NCBI GenBank assembly: GCA_019235995.1 | Contig: JAFAJV010000078.1 | Location: 1-64,000, forward strand | Length of the DNA stretch: 64,000 nt | From: Vulcanimicrobiota bacterium | Lineage (GTDB): Bacteria > Vulcanimicrobiota > Vulcanimicrobiia > Vulcanimicrobiales > Vulcanimicrobiaceae | Direction: 5' to 3' | Shown: one piece after another, positions 33,085-41,955 of the stretch | Layout: each line of letters begins with the position of its first letter | Numbering within the stretch: position 1 is the stretch's first letter | The notes under the pieces: model-generated | The model's input: the letters and a program-made list of their open reading frames with translations, nothing else | What the model was told of the DNA's origin: nothing | Database searches by the model: none | Position numbers and translations under genes: made by a program

Positions 33085-33752
33085 TGACCCAGTTGCTCGT
33101 GATGGCGCGCTGCGCGGGATTCGTTTCTCGCGCGCCCGGGTTCTCGCATCCGAGCGTGCCGGCGCCGGTGCGCGGAGGTTTCGCGCTGCTTCTCGCGATG
33201 GCCGTCGCGCCCGCCGTGCCCGTCGCAGGGCCGACCGGCGACGCTGCGTTGCTCCTCGCGCTCGTCGTCGAATTCCTGATCGGCGGCGCTATCGGAATGG
33301 CGGCGTCGCTGCTCTACGACGGCGCGTACGCCGGCGGTCGCGTTGTGGACGATTACGTCGGGGTGCGGGCGATCGCCCCGAGCCTGCAGCTCGTCGCGCC
33401 GAGCGGATTCGGCCGGGTCTGGTCGCTGGCGTTTACCGGCGGATTCTTCCTGACCGGAGCGTATCGGCTGACGCTGCTCGGTTTTACGCAGAGCTTCACG
33501 CGCATGCCGCCGGGCAGCGAGCCGCACCTGTCGGCATGGGGCGGCTTTGTCGCGGATTTCGTGACGGCGTTCGTGACCGTCGCTGTGCAGGTTGCCGCGC
33601 CCGCGGTGGGTCTCGCGTTCGTCGTGCAGATCGGACTCGGTGCGCTCTCGCGCGTCGTCCCGCGCTTCGGGAGCTTCACGCTAGCCTTTCCGCTCGCGTT
33701 CGCGGCGGCGCTCGTGATGACGGCGATCGGCTTGCCCGAAGCCGTGCGATGA
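33084..33752 (+). CDS. fliR: Flagellar export gate protein FliR
   Basis: 222 residues from GTG 33084 with about six hydrophobic stretches. Recognisable from MARCAGFVSRAPGFSHPSVPAPVRGGFALLLAM, IGGAIGMAASLLYDGAYAGGRVVDDYVG and VVQIGLGALSRVVPRFGSFTLAFPLAFAAALVM. A little shorter than average (about 255). A single FliR caps the FliP ring. The stop overlaps the flhB ATG. Confidence 0.9.
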   Translation: MTQLLVMARCAGFVSRAPGFSHPSVPAPVRGGFALLLAMAVAPAVPVAGPTGDAALLLALVVEFLIGGAIGMAASLLYDGAYAGGRVVDDYVGVRAIAPSLQLVAPSGFGRVWSLAFTGGFFLTGAYRLTLLGFTQSFTRMPPGSEPHLSAWGGFVADFVTAFVTVAVQVAAPAVGLAFVVQIGLGALSRVVPRFGSFTLAFPLAFAAALVMTAIGLPEAVR

Positions 33753-34762
33753 GCGAGGCTTCCGAGAAACCGTTTGAAGCGACGCCGCGCCGCATCGCTA
33801 AGGCAAAACGCGAGGGAAACGTCGCGCGGTCGAGCGAGTTCGCTGCGAGCCTCTCGTTCGCGGCGGCGGCGGCGACCGCCGCGGCCGCCGCACCCATGTT
33901 CGGCGCCGTCGCTCGCCGTTGCCTTGCGGCCGCTGCGACGAGCGGGCACGCCGCGCCGCACGTCGCTCTCGTGCTCGCCGTCGCACTGCTCGTCGTTGGC
34001 GGCGCAGGACTCGCCGGCGCGTCGGCCGGTCTCGTGCAAACGGGCGGGGTCACGTTCGCGGGGGCGGCGCCGAAGCTCGAACGGCTCAACCCCGTCGAGG
34101 GCGTTCGGCGCATGTGCTCGCGCGAGACGCTCGCGCACTCGTTGCGGTCCGGACTCGCATTCCTTTGCGCCTTGGTCACGATGGTGCCGCTGATCGGAAC
34201 CTGCGGCGCCGCGCTGCTGGGCGCCGGCAGCTGGCGCGGCGCCGCAGCAGGCGCGTGGAAAGGAGCGGAGAGCGTGGCCGCAGCGGCGGCCGCAATCGGA
34301 CTGGGCTTCTCGATCGCGGAGTACGGCACGGCGCGGAGCGCATGGCTGCGACGACTGCGCATGAGTTTCGAGGAACGCAAGCGCGAGAGCAAAGACGAAG
34401 AGGGCGATGCCGTCGTGCGTGGTCGCCGGCGGGCGTTGCATCGATCGCTGCTCCGAGGCGGCCTGCGGCGCGTGAGAGACGCCGCCTTCGTCGTGGTCAA
34501 TCCCGAGCACGTCGCCGTCGCGCTGGAATATCGTCCGCCTGCCGTGCCGGTGCCGAAGGTGTTGGTGCGCGCCATCAACGAGCTCGCATTGCAGGTACGC
34601 TTCGCGGCGCGACGGTACGGCGTGCCGATCGTCGAGAACACCGGGCTGGCGCACGCGCTGTACCGCGATGGCCGCTCCGGTCAACCGATACCCCACGCGC
34701 ACTACGTCGCCGTCGCGGAAGTTGTTGCGGCGCTGTTGCGGGCGGAGGAGCTTCGGTCATGA
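33749..34762 (+). CDS. flhB: Flagellar export switch protein FlhB with NPEH in place of NPTH
   Basis: 337 residues from ATG 33749. The N-terminal part begins EKPFEATPRRIAKAKREGNVARSSEF, standard for FlhB/SctU, and has four hydrophobic segments. The cytoplasmic tail includes FVVVNPEHVAVALEY, in which Asn251-Pro252-Glu253-His254 stands at the autocleavage site normally NPTH; cleavage between Asn and Pro switches export specificity. The Thr-to-Glu change could slow or alter self-cleavage, or may be tolerated. The linker and conserved VPVPKVLVRAINELAL, RRYGVPIVENTGLAHALYRD follow. Overlaps flhA. Confidence 0.92.
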   Translation: MSEASEKPFEATPRRIAKAKREGNVARSSEFAASLSFAAAAATAAAAAPMFGAVARRCLAAAATSGHAAPHVALVLAVALLVVGGAGLAGASAGLVQTGGVTFAGAAPKLERLNPVEGVRRMCSRETLAHSLRSGLAFLCALVTMVPLIGTCGAALLGAGSWRGAAAGAWKGAESVAAAAAAIGLGFSIAEYGTARSAWLRRLRMSFEERKRESKDEEGDAVVRGRRRALHRSLLRGGLRRVRDAAFVVVNPEHVAVALEYRPPAVPVPKVLVRAINELALQVRFAARRYGVPIVENTGLAHALYRDGRSGQPIPHAHYVAVAEVVAALLRAEELRS

Positions 34763-36813
34763 TGCCTCGGAAGGCGGCGGTCTACGCATTCGCCGGCGTG
34801 CTGCTTGCAGTCGTCGCAATCCTCATCGTGCCACTTCCGCCGTGGCTGCTCGACCTTTTACTCGGCATCAACATCTTCGGATCCGCGATCGTGCTGCTGC
34901 TCTCCGTCACAGTCGAGGATCCGCTCGAGTTCTCGGCGTTCGCACCGGCGCTGCTGATCGCGACGCTCTTTCGGCTCTCGCTCGACGTTTCCGCGACGCG
35001 CTTGATCCTCACGTCCGGTGCGACGGCGGGCGCGGTCGGCGCCATCATCCCGGCGTTCGGCGCGTTCGTCGTGCACGGGAACCTCGTCGTCGGCCTGATC
35101 GTGTTTTCGATCCTGGTGACGATCCAGTTCGTCGTCATCGCGAGCGGCTCGCAGCGCGTCGCCGAGGTCGCCGCGCGCTTCACGCTCGATGCAATGCCGG
35201 GGAAGCAGATGGCCATTGACGCCGACGTACATGCCGGTGCTCTGGATTCCGAAGGAGCGCGGCGCAAGCGCGAGGTCGTGCAGCGCGAAGCCGACTTTTA
35301 CGGCGCGATGGACGGCGCAGGAAAATTCGTCAAGGGTGACGCGATCGCGGCGCTGATCATCGTGGCGCTCAACCTCACCGGCGGCGTGATCGTCGGAATC
35401 GCCTATCACGGGCTGTCGCCGCTGGATGCGCTCAACACGTTCGCGCTGCTGTCGATCGGGAACGCGCTGGTTACCACGCTGCCGGCATTCTTGATTTCCA
35501 CGGCGATGGGCATGATGGTCACGCGCGTCGCGTCCGACGGCGCGCTCGGCGCCGATCTCGCGGCACAGCTCTTCTCGCGACCCGAGGTGCTGCGCAGCGC
35601 GGGCAGCCTGCTGCTGGTGCTCGCGCTGGTCCCAGCTTTGCCGCGGCCCCTGTTTGCGGTGCTCGGCACGAGCGCGTTCGCGATGGCCGCCGCCGCGCAA
35701 CGCAGACGTGCGCGGCGTGAGGCTGAGGCTGCCGATGCGCGGGAGCGCATAAAGCGAAATGCGATGCGTCGTCCCGAGCTCGCACTGGGTTTGGTCGGCG
35801 TGGATCCAATCGCCGTCGAGATCGGAGCGGACCTGGCGCCGTTGCTGGCGCCGCCGCTCTCGGATGCATTGCTGGACCGGATCGGCGAAGTTCGTCGAGC
35901 GCTCGCCGCCGACATCGGCGTCGTGCTTCCGGGCGTGCGGCTGCGCGATGATTTGAGCCGCGATCCCCGCACGTACGGAGTCCGCGTGCGCGATCGTCTC
36001 GTGGGCATGGGCCGGCTCGAGCTCGAGCGGTTGCTCGCGGTCGCGGACGAATCGGTTCTTGCGCGGTACGGGTCGCGGGTCGAGCCCGAACCGGTGTACG
36101 GATTACCGGCGGCGTGGATCGCGCCGGGTGCGCGCGAGGCCGCCATGGATGCGGGGGCGCTTGTATTCGATTCGATATCGGTAATAGGGTCGCATCTCGC
36201 GGAGATCGCGCGCACGCACGCCGCGGAGCTCGTCGGGCGGCAGGAGCTGCAGACGCTGCTCGAGCACCTGCGCGCCACGGTGCCGGCCGTGGTGAAGGAG
36301 ATCGGCGGCGAGGCGCTGCCCTTCGGAGCGTTGCACCGCGCGTTCGTGCTGCTGCTGCGCGAGGCGGCGTGGCCGCGCGACCCGATCGCCGTGATCGAGG
36401 CGATGCTGGAGGCGGCCACGCAGGATCCCCGCGAGCTTGCGGAGGCCGCGCGGCGAGCGATCGTGCCCGACCTGCTGCGCCGGCGCGGCGTCGTTGCGCT
36501 CGAGCCCGTGATCCTCGATCCCGCGTTCGAGAGGAGGCTCGCCGACAGTTGGTGCCGCTACGGCTCCGACGCTTGTGAGCCGGAGACCGCTCTCGCGGTG
36601 CGAGCGCGGATCGAGGCCTACGCCACGCGGACGCCTCGCGACCGCGCGGCGGTAGTCTGCACCGCCGCGCTGAGGCCAATGCTCGCCGATTTCCTCCTGC
36701 GCTGCGGCCTGCGAATCGGCGTTTACGCGTACGGTGAGCTACCGGACGACGTAATCCTCGCCCCGGCCGAGGTCATCGAAGAGAACGAACCGAGCGCACT
36801 CGTCGGCGCGTGA
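34759..36813 (+). CDS. flhA: Flagellar export gate protein FlhA
   Basis: 684 residues from ATG 34759, overlapping flhB. The N-terminal membrane half (about eight helices) begins FAGVLLAVVAILIVPLPPWLLDLLLGINIFGSAIVLLLSV and includes the FHIPEP-region equivalent FLRLSLDVSATRLIL and the DAMPGKQMAIDADVHAGALDSEGARRKREVVQREADFYGAMDGAGKFVKGD segment that forms the ion-channel loop. The C-terminal cytoplasmic domain forms the nonameric ring that receives chaperones. It is the largest gate component and closes the flagellar cluster; a cupin gene converges 3 bases after its stop. Confidence 0.95.
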   Translation: MMPRKAAVYAFAGVLLAVVAILIVPLPPWLLDLLLGINIFGSAIVLLLSVTVEDPLEFSAFAPALLIATLFRLSLDVSATRLILTSGATAGAVGAIIPAFGAFVVHGNLVVGLIVFSILVTIQFVVIASGSQRVAEVAARFTLDAMPGKQMAIDADVHAGALDSEGARRKREVVQREADFYGAMDGAGKFVKGDAIAALIIVALNLTGGVIVGIAYHGLSPLDALNTFALLSIGNALVTTLPAFLISTAMGMMVTRVASDGALGADLAAQLFSRPEVLRSAGSLLLVLALVPALPRPLFAVLGTSAFAMAAAAQRRRARREAEAADARERIKRNAMRRPELALGLVGVDPIAVEIGADLAPLLAPPLSDALLDRIGEVRRALAADIGVVLPGVRLRDDLSRDPRTYGVRVRDRLVGMGRLELERLLAVADESVLARYGSRVEPEPVYGLPAAWIAPGAREAAMDAGALVFDSISVIGSHLAEIARTHAAELVGRQELQTLLEHLRATVPAVVKEIGGEALPFGALHRAFVLLLREAAWPRDPIAVIEAMLEAATQDPRELAEAARRAIVPDLLRRRGVVALEPVILDPAFERRLADSWCRYGSDACEPETALAVRARIEAYATRTPRDRAAVVCTAALRPMLADFLLRCGLRIGVYAYGELPDDVILAPAEVIEENEPSALVGA

Positions 36814-36816
36814 TCG

Positions 36817-37266
36817 CTACATCGCGCCCTTCTTGATCGGGATGTTGTTGAGCGGGCCCTGTCCGCCGACTTGCTCGATCGTCACGCCCTGCGTTACCGA
36901 CCAGTGATGGACGCCGGCGGGAACCATGACGAACGACCCGGTCGGCAGCAGCTTCGCCTTCGATTTGTCGACGGTGTCGCCGGTGCCGAAGAGCAGCGCG
37001 CCTTGGATCACGGTGATGTATTCGTCGTGCGCGTGGTAGTGCGGCGTGTTGACGTAGCCGTCGGGCTCCTTCACGCGCATGATGGCGTTGCCCGACTTCG
37101 CGGGATCGCCGACCATCACCGCGTTCCAGGTGCCCTTCCCTGGGCCGGTCTGCGCGACCCAGTGCAGCGAACTCGGCGTGAACATGGCGAGCGACGCGCT
37201 CATCGCGGCCATCGCTCCGCCGGCGGTCACGACTGCTCCAAACAGAATCAACGGGAGGAATTTCAC
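36817..37266 (-). CDS. Exported cupin-domain protein
   Basis: 149 residues from a GTG at 37266, chosen over the ATG 37320 because AAAGGAG lies 6 bases before it. A signal peptide (KFLPLILFGAVVTAGGAMAAM) leads to a single small cupin. Metal-binding residues appear in HYHAHDEYITVIQGALLFG (His, His and Glu) with the second motif GSFVMVPAGVHHWSVTQG (His). Cupins with this layout bind a metal and a small ligand; the activity is unknown. Its periplasmic location is inferred. It converges on flhA and has no obvious partner. Confidence 0.8.
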   Translation of the reverse strand: MKFLPLILFGAVVTAGGAMAAMSASLAMFTPSSLHWVAQTGPGKGTWNAVMVGDPAKSGNAIMRVKEPDGYVNTPHYHAHDEYITVIQGALLFGTGDTVDKSKAKLLPTGSFVMVPAGVHHWSVTQGVTIEQVGGQGPLNNIPIKKGAM

Positions 37267-37381
37267 AGCGCGCTCCTTTCCTAAAGCGGCAACCAGGTAA
37301 TCTCGGGTATGCGGCCCCACGCGCGTCGAGGCCTTCCATTTTCTCTAGGTCATCGAAGAAACGAAACCGAAGCGCGCGGCC

Positions 37382-39232
37382 ATGCATCTGACGCCGCTCG
37401 ACTGGGTGATCGTCGTCGCCTCGTTGGGCGTGAGCTTCGTGCCGGCGATCGTCCTGGCGCGGCGCGCCGGGCGCAACATCACCGAGTTCTTCGCGGCGGG
37501 CCGGCAGGCACCGTGGTGGCTGATCGGCATCTCGCTCGTCGCGACCACGTTCTCCACCGACACGCCCAACCTCGTGACCAACCTGGTGCGCGACGGCGGC
37601 GTCGCCGAGAACTGGGTCTGGTGGTCGTTCCTGCTCACGGGAATGGCCACGGTCTTTTTCTTCGCGCGCCTGTGGCGGCGCTCGGGCGTGCTCACCGACC
37701 TCGAGTTCTACGAGCTGCGCTACGCGGGGCGCGCGGCGTCGTTTGTGCGCGGCTTCCGCGCGATCTACCTCGGCCTGTTCTTCAACTGCTGGATCATCGC
37801 CACCGTCAACCTCGCGCTCGTGAAGATCGCCGGCATCCTGTTCGGCTGGCCGCGCGCGGAGACGCTCGCGATCTGCGTCGCGGTGCCGATCGTCTTCGCC
37901 GCGACGGCCGGGCTGTGGGGCGTCATGGTCACCGACATGATCCAGTTCTGCATCACGATGACCTCGGCGTTCGCCGCGGCCTACTTCGCGATCCACGCGC
38001 CCGGCGTCGGCGGCCTGCACGGTCTCGTGACGCAGGTCGCGCGCACCCATCCGGTCACGCTCTCGATCCTGCCGAACTTCGCCGACCCGAAGACCGCGCT
38101 CGCCATCTTCGTGATTCCTCTCACAGTCTTGTGGTGGTCGGTGTGGTATCCGGGCGCCGAACCGGGCGGCGGCAGCTACGTGGCGCAGCGGATGCTGGCG
38201 GCGCGCACCGAATCCGACGCGCTCTTCGGCACCTTCGCGTTCCAGGTGATGCACTACGCGCTGCGGCCCTGGCCCTGGATCGTCGTCGCGCTCGCATCCA
38301 CCATCGTCTATCCCTCGCTGCACGACATCCAGTTGCGCTTTCCGAACGTCGCCGCCAGCCTGATCGGCAACGACATCGCGTATCCCGCGATGCTCGTCTT
38401 CCTGCCGGCGGGCTTCGCGGGCTTCATGGTCGCCGGCATCTTCGCGGCCTACCGCTCGACGATCGAGACGCACCTCAACTGGGGCACGTCGTACCTCGTG
38501 CACGACTTCTACCAGCGCTTCATCCGCCCGGGCTCGAGCCAGCGCGAGCTCGTGTTCGCCGGACGCCTCGTGACCGTGCTGCTGATGGGGGTCGGCGTCG
38601 CGCTCACGCTGGCGCTCGACAACGCGAAAAACGCCTTCAACCTGCTGCTCTCGATCGGCGCGGGCACGGGTCTGATCTACCTGCTGCGCTGGTTCTGGTG
38701 GCGCATCAACGCCTGGAGCGAGGTGAGCGCGATGGGCGCCTCGTTCGTCGTCTCGCTCGCGTTCCTCGCCGCGGCCAAGCTCGGCCACGCCGTCGACAGC
38801 GTCGACACGTTGCTGATCACGATCGCGGTCACGACGATCGTGTGGCTCGCGGTCACGTTCCTCACGCCGCCGGTGGACGCCGGCGTCCTGGCGGCGTTCT
38901 ATCGGCTGGTTCGTCCGGCCGGGCCCGGCTGGGCGCGGGTCCGCCGGCGCAGCGGTCTGCCGGCCTCGCCGGACTCGCTCTCACTGGCGCTGCTGGGCTG
39001 GGTGCTCGGCCTGGCCTCGGTGTACGGCGCGCTGTTCGCGGCGGGCGCGTTCATCTACGGGCGCCCCGACGAGGGGGCGCTCTGGAGCGCGATTGCGGTG
39101 GTCGCGATCGCGGGCCTGCTCGCGATCGGCCGCCGCCTCTGGAAACCCGTCGCCGACGGCAGGCCCGGCGCCGCCGGAAGGCTAAGCTCCACCGGCTCCA
39201 ATGAACTGGAAGAACCTGAAGGCGCCGTTTAA
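37382..39232 (+). CDS. Sodium:solute symporter family permease
   Basis: 616 residues with about 13 membrane segments. Family hallmarks: FFAAGRQAPWWLIGISLVATTFSTDTPNLVTNLVRDGG (TM1-TM2 of the SSS fold), WWSVWYPGAEPGGGSYVAQRMLAARTE and LPAGFAGFMVAGIFAAYRSTIETHLNWGTSYLVHDFYQRF. The second part from about 520 is an extra hydrophobic extension. Substrate could be a sugar, amino acid or carboxylate; residues for Na+ (in TM1, TM8) are not assignable. The 3' end overlaps secD by 32 bases. Confidence 0.85.
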   Translation: MHLTPLDWVIVVASLGVSFVPAIVLARRAGRNITEFFAAGRQAPWWLIGISLVATTFSTDTPNLVTNLVRDGGVAENWVWWSFLLTGMATVFFFARLWRRSGVLTDLEFYELRYAGRAASFVRGFRAIYLGLFFNCWIIATVNLALVKIAGILFGWPRAETLAICVAVPIVFAATAGLWGVMVTDMIQFCITMTSAFAAAYFAIHAPGVGGLHGLVTQVARTHPVTLSILPNFADPKTALAIFVIPLTVLWWSVWYPGAEPGGGSYVAQRMLAARTESDALFGTFAFQVMHYALRPWPWIVVALASTIVYPSLHDIQLRFPNVAASLIGNDIAYPAMLVFLPAGFAGFMVAGIFAAYRSTIETHLNWGTSYLVHDFYQRFIRPGSSQRELVFAGRLVTVLLMGVGVALTLALDNAKNAFNLLLSIGAGTGLIYLLRWFWWRINAWSEVSAMGASFVVSLAFLAAAKLGHAVDSVDTLLITIAVTTIVWLAVTFLTPPVDAGVLAAFYRLVRPAGPGWARVRRRSGLPASPDSLSLALLGWVLGLASVYGALFAAGAFIYGRPDEGALWSAIAVVAIAGLLAIGRRLWKPVADGRPGAAGRLSSTGSNELEEPEGAV

Positions 39233-40568
39233 GGCGCTCGTCATCATCGCGATTTGCGCGGTCTCGCTCTGGCAGGCGCTGCCGGTGCAGAAGAAGATTC
39301 ACCTCGGACTCGACCTGCAGGGCGGCGCGCGCCTCCTGCTCCAACTCTATCCGACCGCCGAGGTCCCGCAGATCACGACGCAGGTTCAGGCGCAGACGCG
39401 CGAGGTGATCGATCGCCGCATCAACGGCCTCGGCGTCGCCGAGCCGTCGATCAGCAACATCGGCAGCGATCGCATCCTCGTCGAGCTTCCCAACGTGAAG
39501 AATCCGGACCAGGCCGAGCAGGTGCTCAAGCAGGTCGCCGTGCTCGAATACAAGATCGTCCCAATGGACGTGATGCAGAAGGCCGACGCCGCCAACTCGC
39601 TGCTGCAGCAGCCGAACCTCAACGCGAAGACGAAGGCCGACGCGGAGCTGTACGTCTCGAAGACGGCCTACGAGAAGAGCGGCGACGTCGTGTACTCGGG
39701 CAAGGATCTCAAGGCCGCGCAGGCCAGCTACGACCAGGCGGGCCGCCCCGACATCACGTTCCAGACGAAGAACCCGGCCAAGTTCGGCAAGCTGACGTCG
39801 GCGAATCTGCAGAAGCCGCTCGGCATCTTCCTCGATCACCGCTATCTCTCGGCGCCCATCATTCAGAGCCCGATCTACGACAGCGGCGAGATCACGGGCA
39901 ACTTCACTCAAGACGAGACGATCACGCTAGCTAACGAGCTCAATGCCGGCGCGCTGCCCGTCAGCGTGAAGATCATCGAGAAGGAGACGATCGGCCCGAC
40001 GCTCGGCAAGATCGACCTCGTGCAATCGATGCGCGCGGCCGCGCTCGGCCTTGGCCTCGTGCTCCTGTTCATGATCTTCGTCTATCGCCTGCCGGGCTTG
40101 CTCGCCGACGTCGCGCTCGCGATCTACGTGTTGATCATGCTCGCGATCCTCGCGGTCTCGCAGGCCAACCTGACGCTCCCCGGCATCGCCGGCTTCGTTC
40201 TTTCGATCGGCATGGCCGTGGACGCAAACGTGCTGATCTTCGAGCGCATCAAGGAGGAGCTCTGGAACGGCAAGACGATGCGCGCCGCGGTGCGCGTCGG
40301 CTTCCAGCGCGCGTTCTCGGCCGTCTTCGACAGCCACTTCACGACGATCGTGGGCGCCGGCGTGCTGTACATGCTCGGCACCGGCACGGTTAAAGGCTTC
40401 GCGTTCACGCTCTTCTGGGGCACCGTCGTCTCGCTGTTCACGGCCGTCTTCATCACGCGCTTCTTCGTCGACGTGCTGGTGGACAACGAGATCCTCACGA
40501 CGCCGGAGCTCTACGGCGTAAAGCGCAGCGAGCTCGGCATTTTCGCGAAGGCGGGGGCGAGCGCCTAA
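39201..40568 (+). CDS. secD: Protein translocase subunit SecD
   Basis: 455 residues. Begins MNWKNLKAPFKALVIIAICAVSLWQ, a first membrane helix, then a periplasmic domain with LGLDLQGGARLLLQLYP and VIDRRINGLGVAEPSI, and the TM domain with NAGALPVSVKIIEKETIGPTLGKIDLVQS and GIAGFVLSIGMAVDANVLIFERIKEEL, all SecD hallmarks. With SecF it uses proton motive force to pull proteins out of SecYEG. Periplasmic region is compact. secF follows three bases later. A true D1/D4 DxxxxD-type motif is seen in SIGMAVDANVLI (Asp). Confidence 0.96.
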   Translation: MNWKNLKAPFKALVIIAICAVSLWQALPVQKKIHLGLDLQGGARLLLQLYPTAEVPQITTQVQAQTREVIDRRINGLGVAEPSISNIGSDRILVELPNVKNPDQAEQVLKQVAVLEYKIVPMDVMQKADAANSLLQQPNLNAKTKADAELYVSKTAYEKSGDVVYSGKDLKAAQASYDQAGRPDITFQTKNPAKFGKLTSANLQKPLGIFLDHRYLSAPIIQSPIYDSGEITGNFTQDETITLANELNAGALPVSVKIIEKETIGPTLGKIDLVQSMRAAALGLGLVLLFMIFVYRLPGLLADVALAIYVLIMLAILAVSQANLTLPGIAGFVLSIGMAVDANVLIFERIKEELWNGKTMRAAVRVGFQRAFSAVFDSHFTTIVGAGVLYMLGTGTVKGFAFTLFWGTVVSLFTAVFITRFFVDVLVDNEILTTPELYGVKRSELGIFAKAGASA

Positions 40569-40571
40569 GCG

Positions 40572-41867
40572 ATGTTATTCCGCCGGCTCAACTGGAACAT
40601 CGTCGGCTGGTACCGGACCGTCTCGACGATCTCGTACCTCATCATCGCGCTGGGCGTCGGCTCGATGATCTACCACGGCTTCGCCGGCGGCAACGGCTTC
40701 CAGCCCTCGCACATGCTGCGCCTCGGCCTCTCGTTCACCGGCGGCACCGACATCGCGGTGAAGTACACGCAGCCCACGACCGCCGACAAGGTCAAGACGG
40801 CGCTGGCGAGCCTCGGCCTCACGGAAGAGTCGGTCACGACCGCCGGCACCGACGGCACGCAGTTCGTCATCCAGACGCAGACCTCGTTCGCCAACGATTC
40901 CGCGCCGCTCTGGAACGCCTTGGGCACGGTCGCCCCGGTGGACCGCGCCGCTTCGCAGATCACGGCCGTCGGCCCGTCGCTCGGGCGCGAGTACCTCACG
41001 AAGGCGCTGTGGGCGCTCGTGATCGCGCTCGGCATCCAGTTCCTCTACATCGCCTTCCGGTTCGGCTGGAACTACATCTTCGGGTTGGTAACGGTCATCG
41101 CGCTCGTGCGCGACGCGTTGATGATGATCGGCATCTACGCGCTGGCCGACAAGCGCGCCGACGACGCGTTCCTCGCGGCCGTGCTGACCGTCATCGGCTA
41201 CTCCGTCATGGATACGATCGTCATCCTCGACCGGATCCGTGAGAACACGAAGCTCATGGCCGGCGCGCCCTACGCGACGATCGTCAACGAATCCATCAAG
41301 CAGACGATGACGCGCTCGTTCAACACGCTCGCGACCGTCGTGATCACGCTGGTCGCGCTGCTCGCACTCGGCGGCGCCAGCTTGAAGAACTTCGCCTTCG
41401 CGCTGCTCGTCGGCATCTGCTCAGGCGGCTACCACTCGATCTTCTTCTCGGCTCCCCTCGTGCTCGTTTTCCGCAAGCGTCAGCTCGAGGCTGCCGCGAA
41501 GCGCCGCCGCGCGGGCCTGGCTGCGGACCGAACGGTGACGGCGCGGGCGCGCTCCGAATCGACGGCGCTGCAGAGCCGCGCCGGTGTGGCGCGCGAAGAC
41601 ATCGTCGCCGCGCGCCGGGAGCGCCGCGCAAAGGCCAAGGCCGCGCGCAGCGTGGCACCGGCCGCGCCGCAGCGCTATCGCAAGAAGCGCGACGCGGGCG
41701 CGGTCGCCATCGAGGAGCCGTACGCCGGCGAGGAGGAGACGGCGCTCGATCCACTCGACGCGCAGAACGCCGGACTGCACGACGCCGCCTTGGAGCAAGG
41801 CCACGAGGAAATCGCGCTCAACCTCGAAGCGTTCCCGTCCGCAACTTCCGAGCAAGCCAAGGACTAG
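40572..41867 (+). CDS. secF: Protein translocase subunit SecF with long C-terminal tail
   Basis: 431 residues; typical SecF is about 300-320. The core (1 to about 300) has WYRTVSTISYLIIALGVGSMI, LSFTGGTDIAVKY, IYALADKRADDAFLAAVLTVIGYSVMDTIVILDRIREN and SIKQTMTRSFNTLATVVITLVAL, the SecF signatures. From about residue 305 a strongly basic region (RKRQLEAAAKRRR ... RRERRAKAKAARS) changes to an acidic tail (EEPYAGEEETALDPLDAQ). This cytoplasmic tail is not part of the canonical fold; it may contact ribosomes or membranes, but that is speculation. It ends close to the helicase gene. Confidence 0.95.
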   Translation: MLFRRLNWNIVGWYRTVSTISYLIIALGVGSMIYHGFAGGNGFQPSHMLRLGLSFTGGTDIAVKYTQPTTADKVKTALASLGLTEESVTTAGTDGTQFVIQTQTSFANDSAPLWNALGTVAPVDRAASQITAVGPSLGREYLTKALWALVIALGIQFLYIAFRFGWNYIFGLVTVIALVRDALMMIGIYALADKRADDAFLAAVLTVIGYSVMDTIVILDRIRENTKLMAGAPYATIVNESIKQTMTRSFNTLATVVITLVALLALGGASLKNFAFALLVGICSGGYHSIFFSAPLVLVFRKRQLEAAAKRRRAGLAADRTVTARARSESTALQSRAGVAREDIVAARRERRAKAKAARSVAPAAPQRYRKKRDAGAVAIEEPYAGEEETALDPLDAQNAGLHDAALEQGHEEIALNLEAFPSATSEQAKD

Positions 41868-41920
41868 GGCGCTCCCCGCGCCGACGCCGTCGGAGCTCGC
41901 CTTCGAGGCGGCCCTTCACG

Positions 41921-41939
41921 CCCTTCGACAAGCTCAGGG
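41921..41939. repeat. Dispersed repeat copy in helicase gene (1)
   Basis: CCCTTCGACAAGCTCAGGG, in the intergenic/5' part of the helicase gene. It shares its core with 16641 and 42300. The reverse complement CCCTGAGCTTGTCGAAGGG shows partial palindromy. Confidence 0.75.
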
Positions 41940-41955
41940 CCAGCTCGCCTCCGAG

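Noticed and set aside
36773-38788. Long minus-strand open frame opposite the symporter
   Set aside because: Composition is Arg/Glu/Asp/His-rich with no family pattern; it mirrors the high-GC codon bias of the plus-strand symporter gene.
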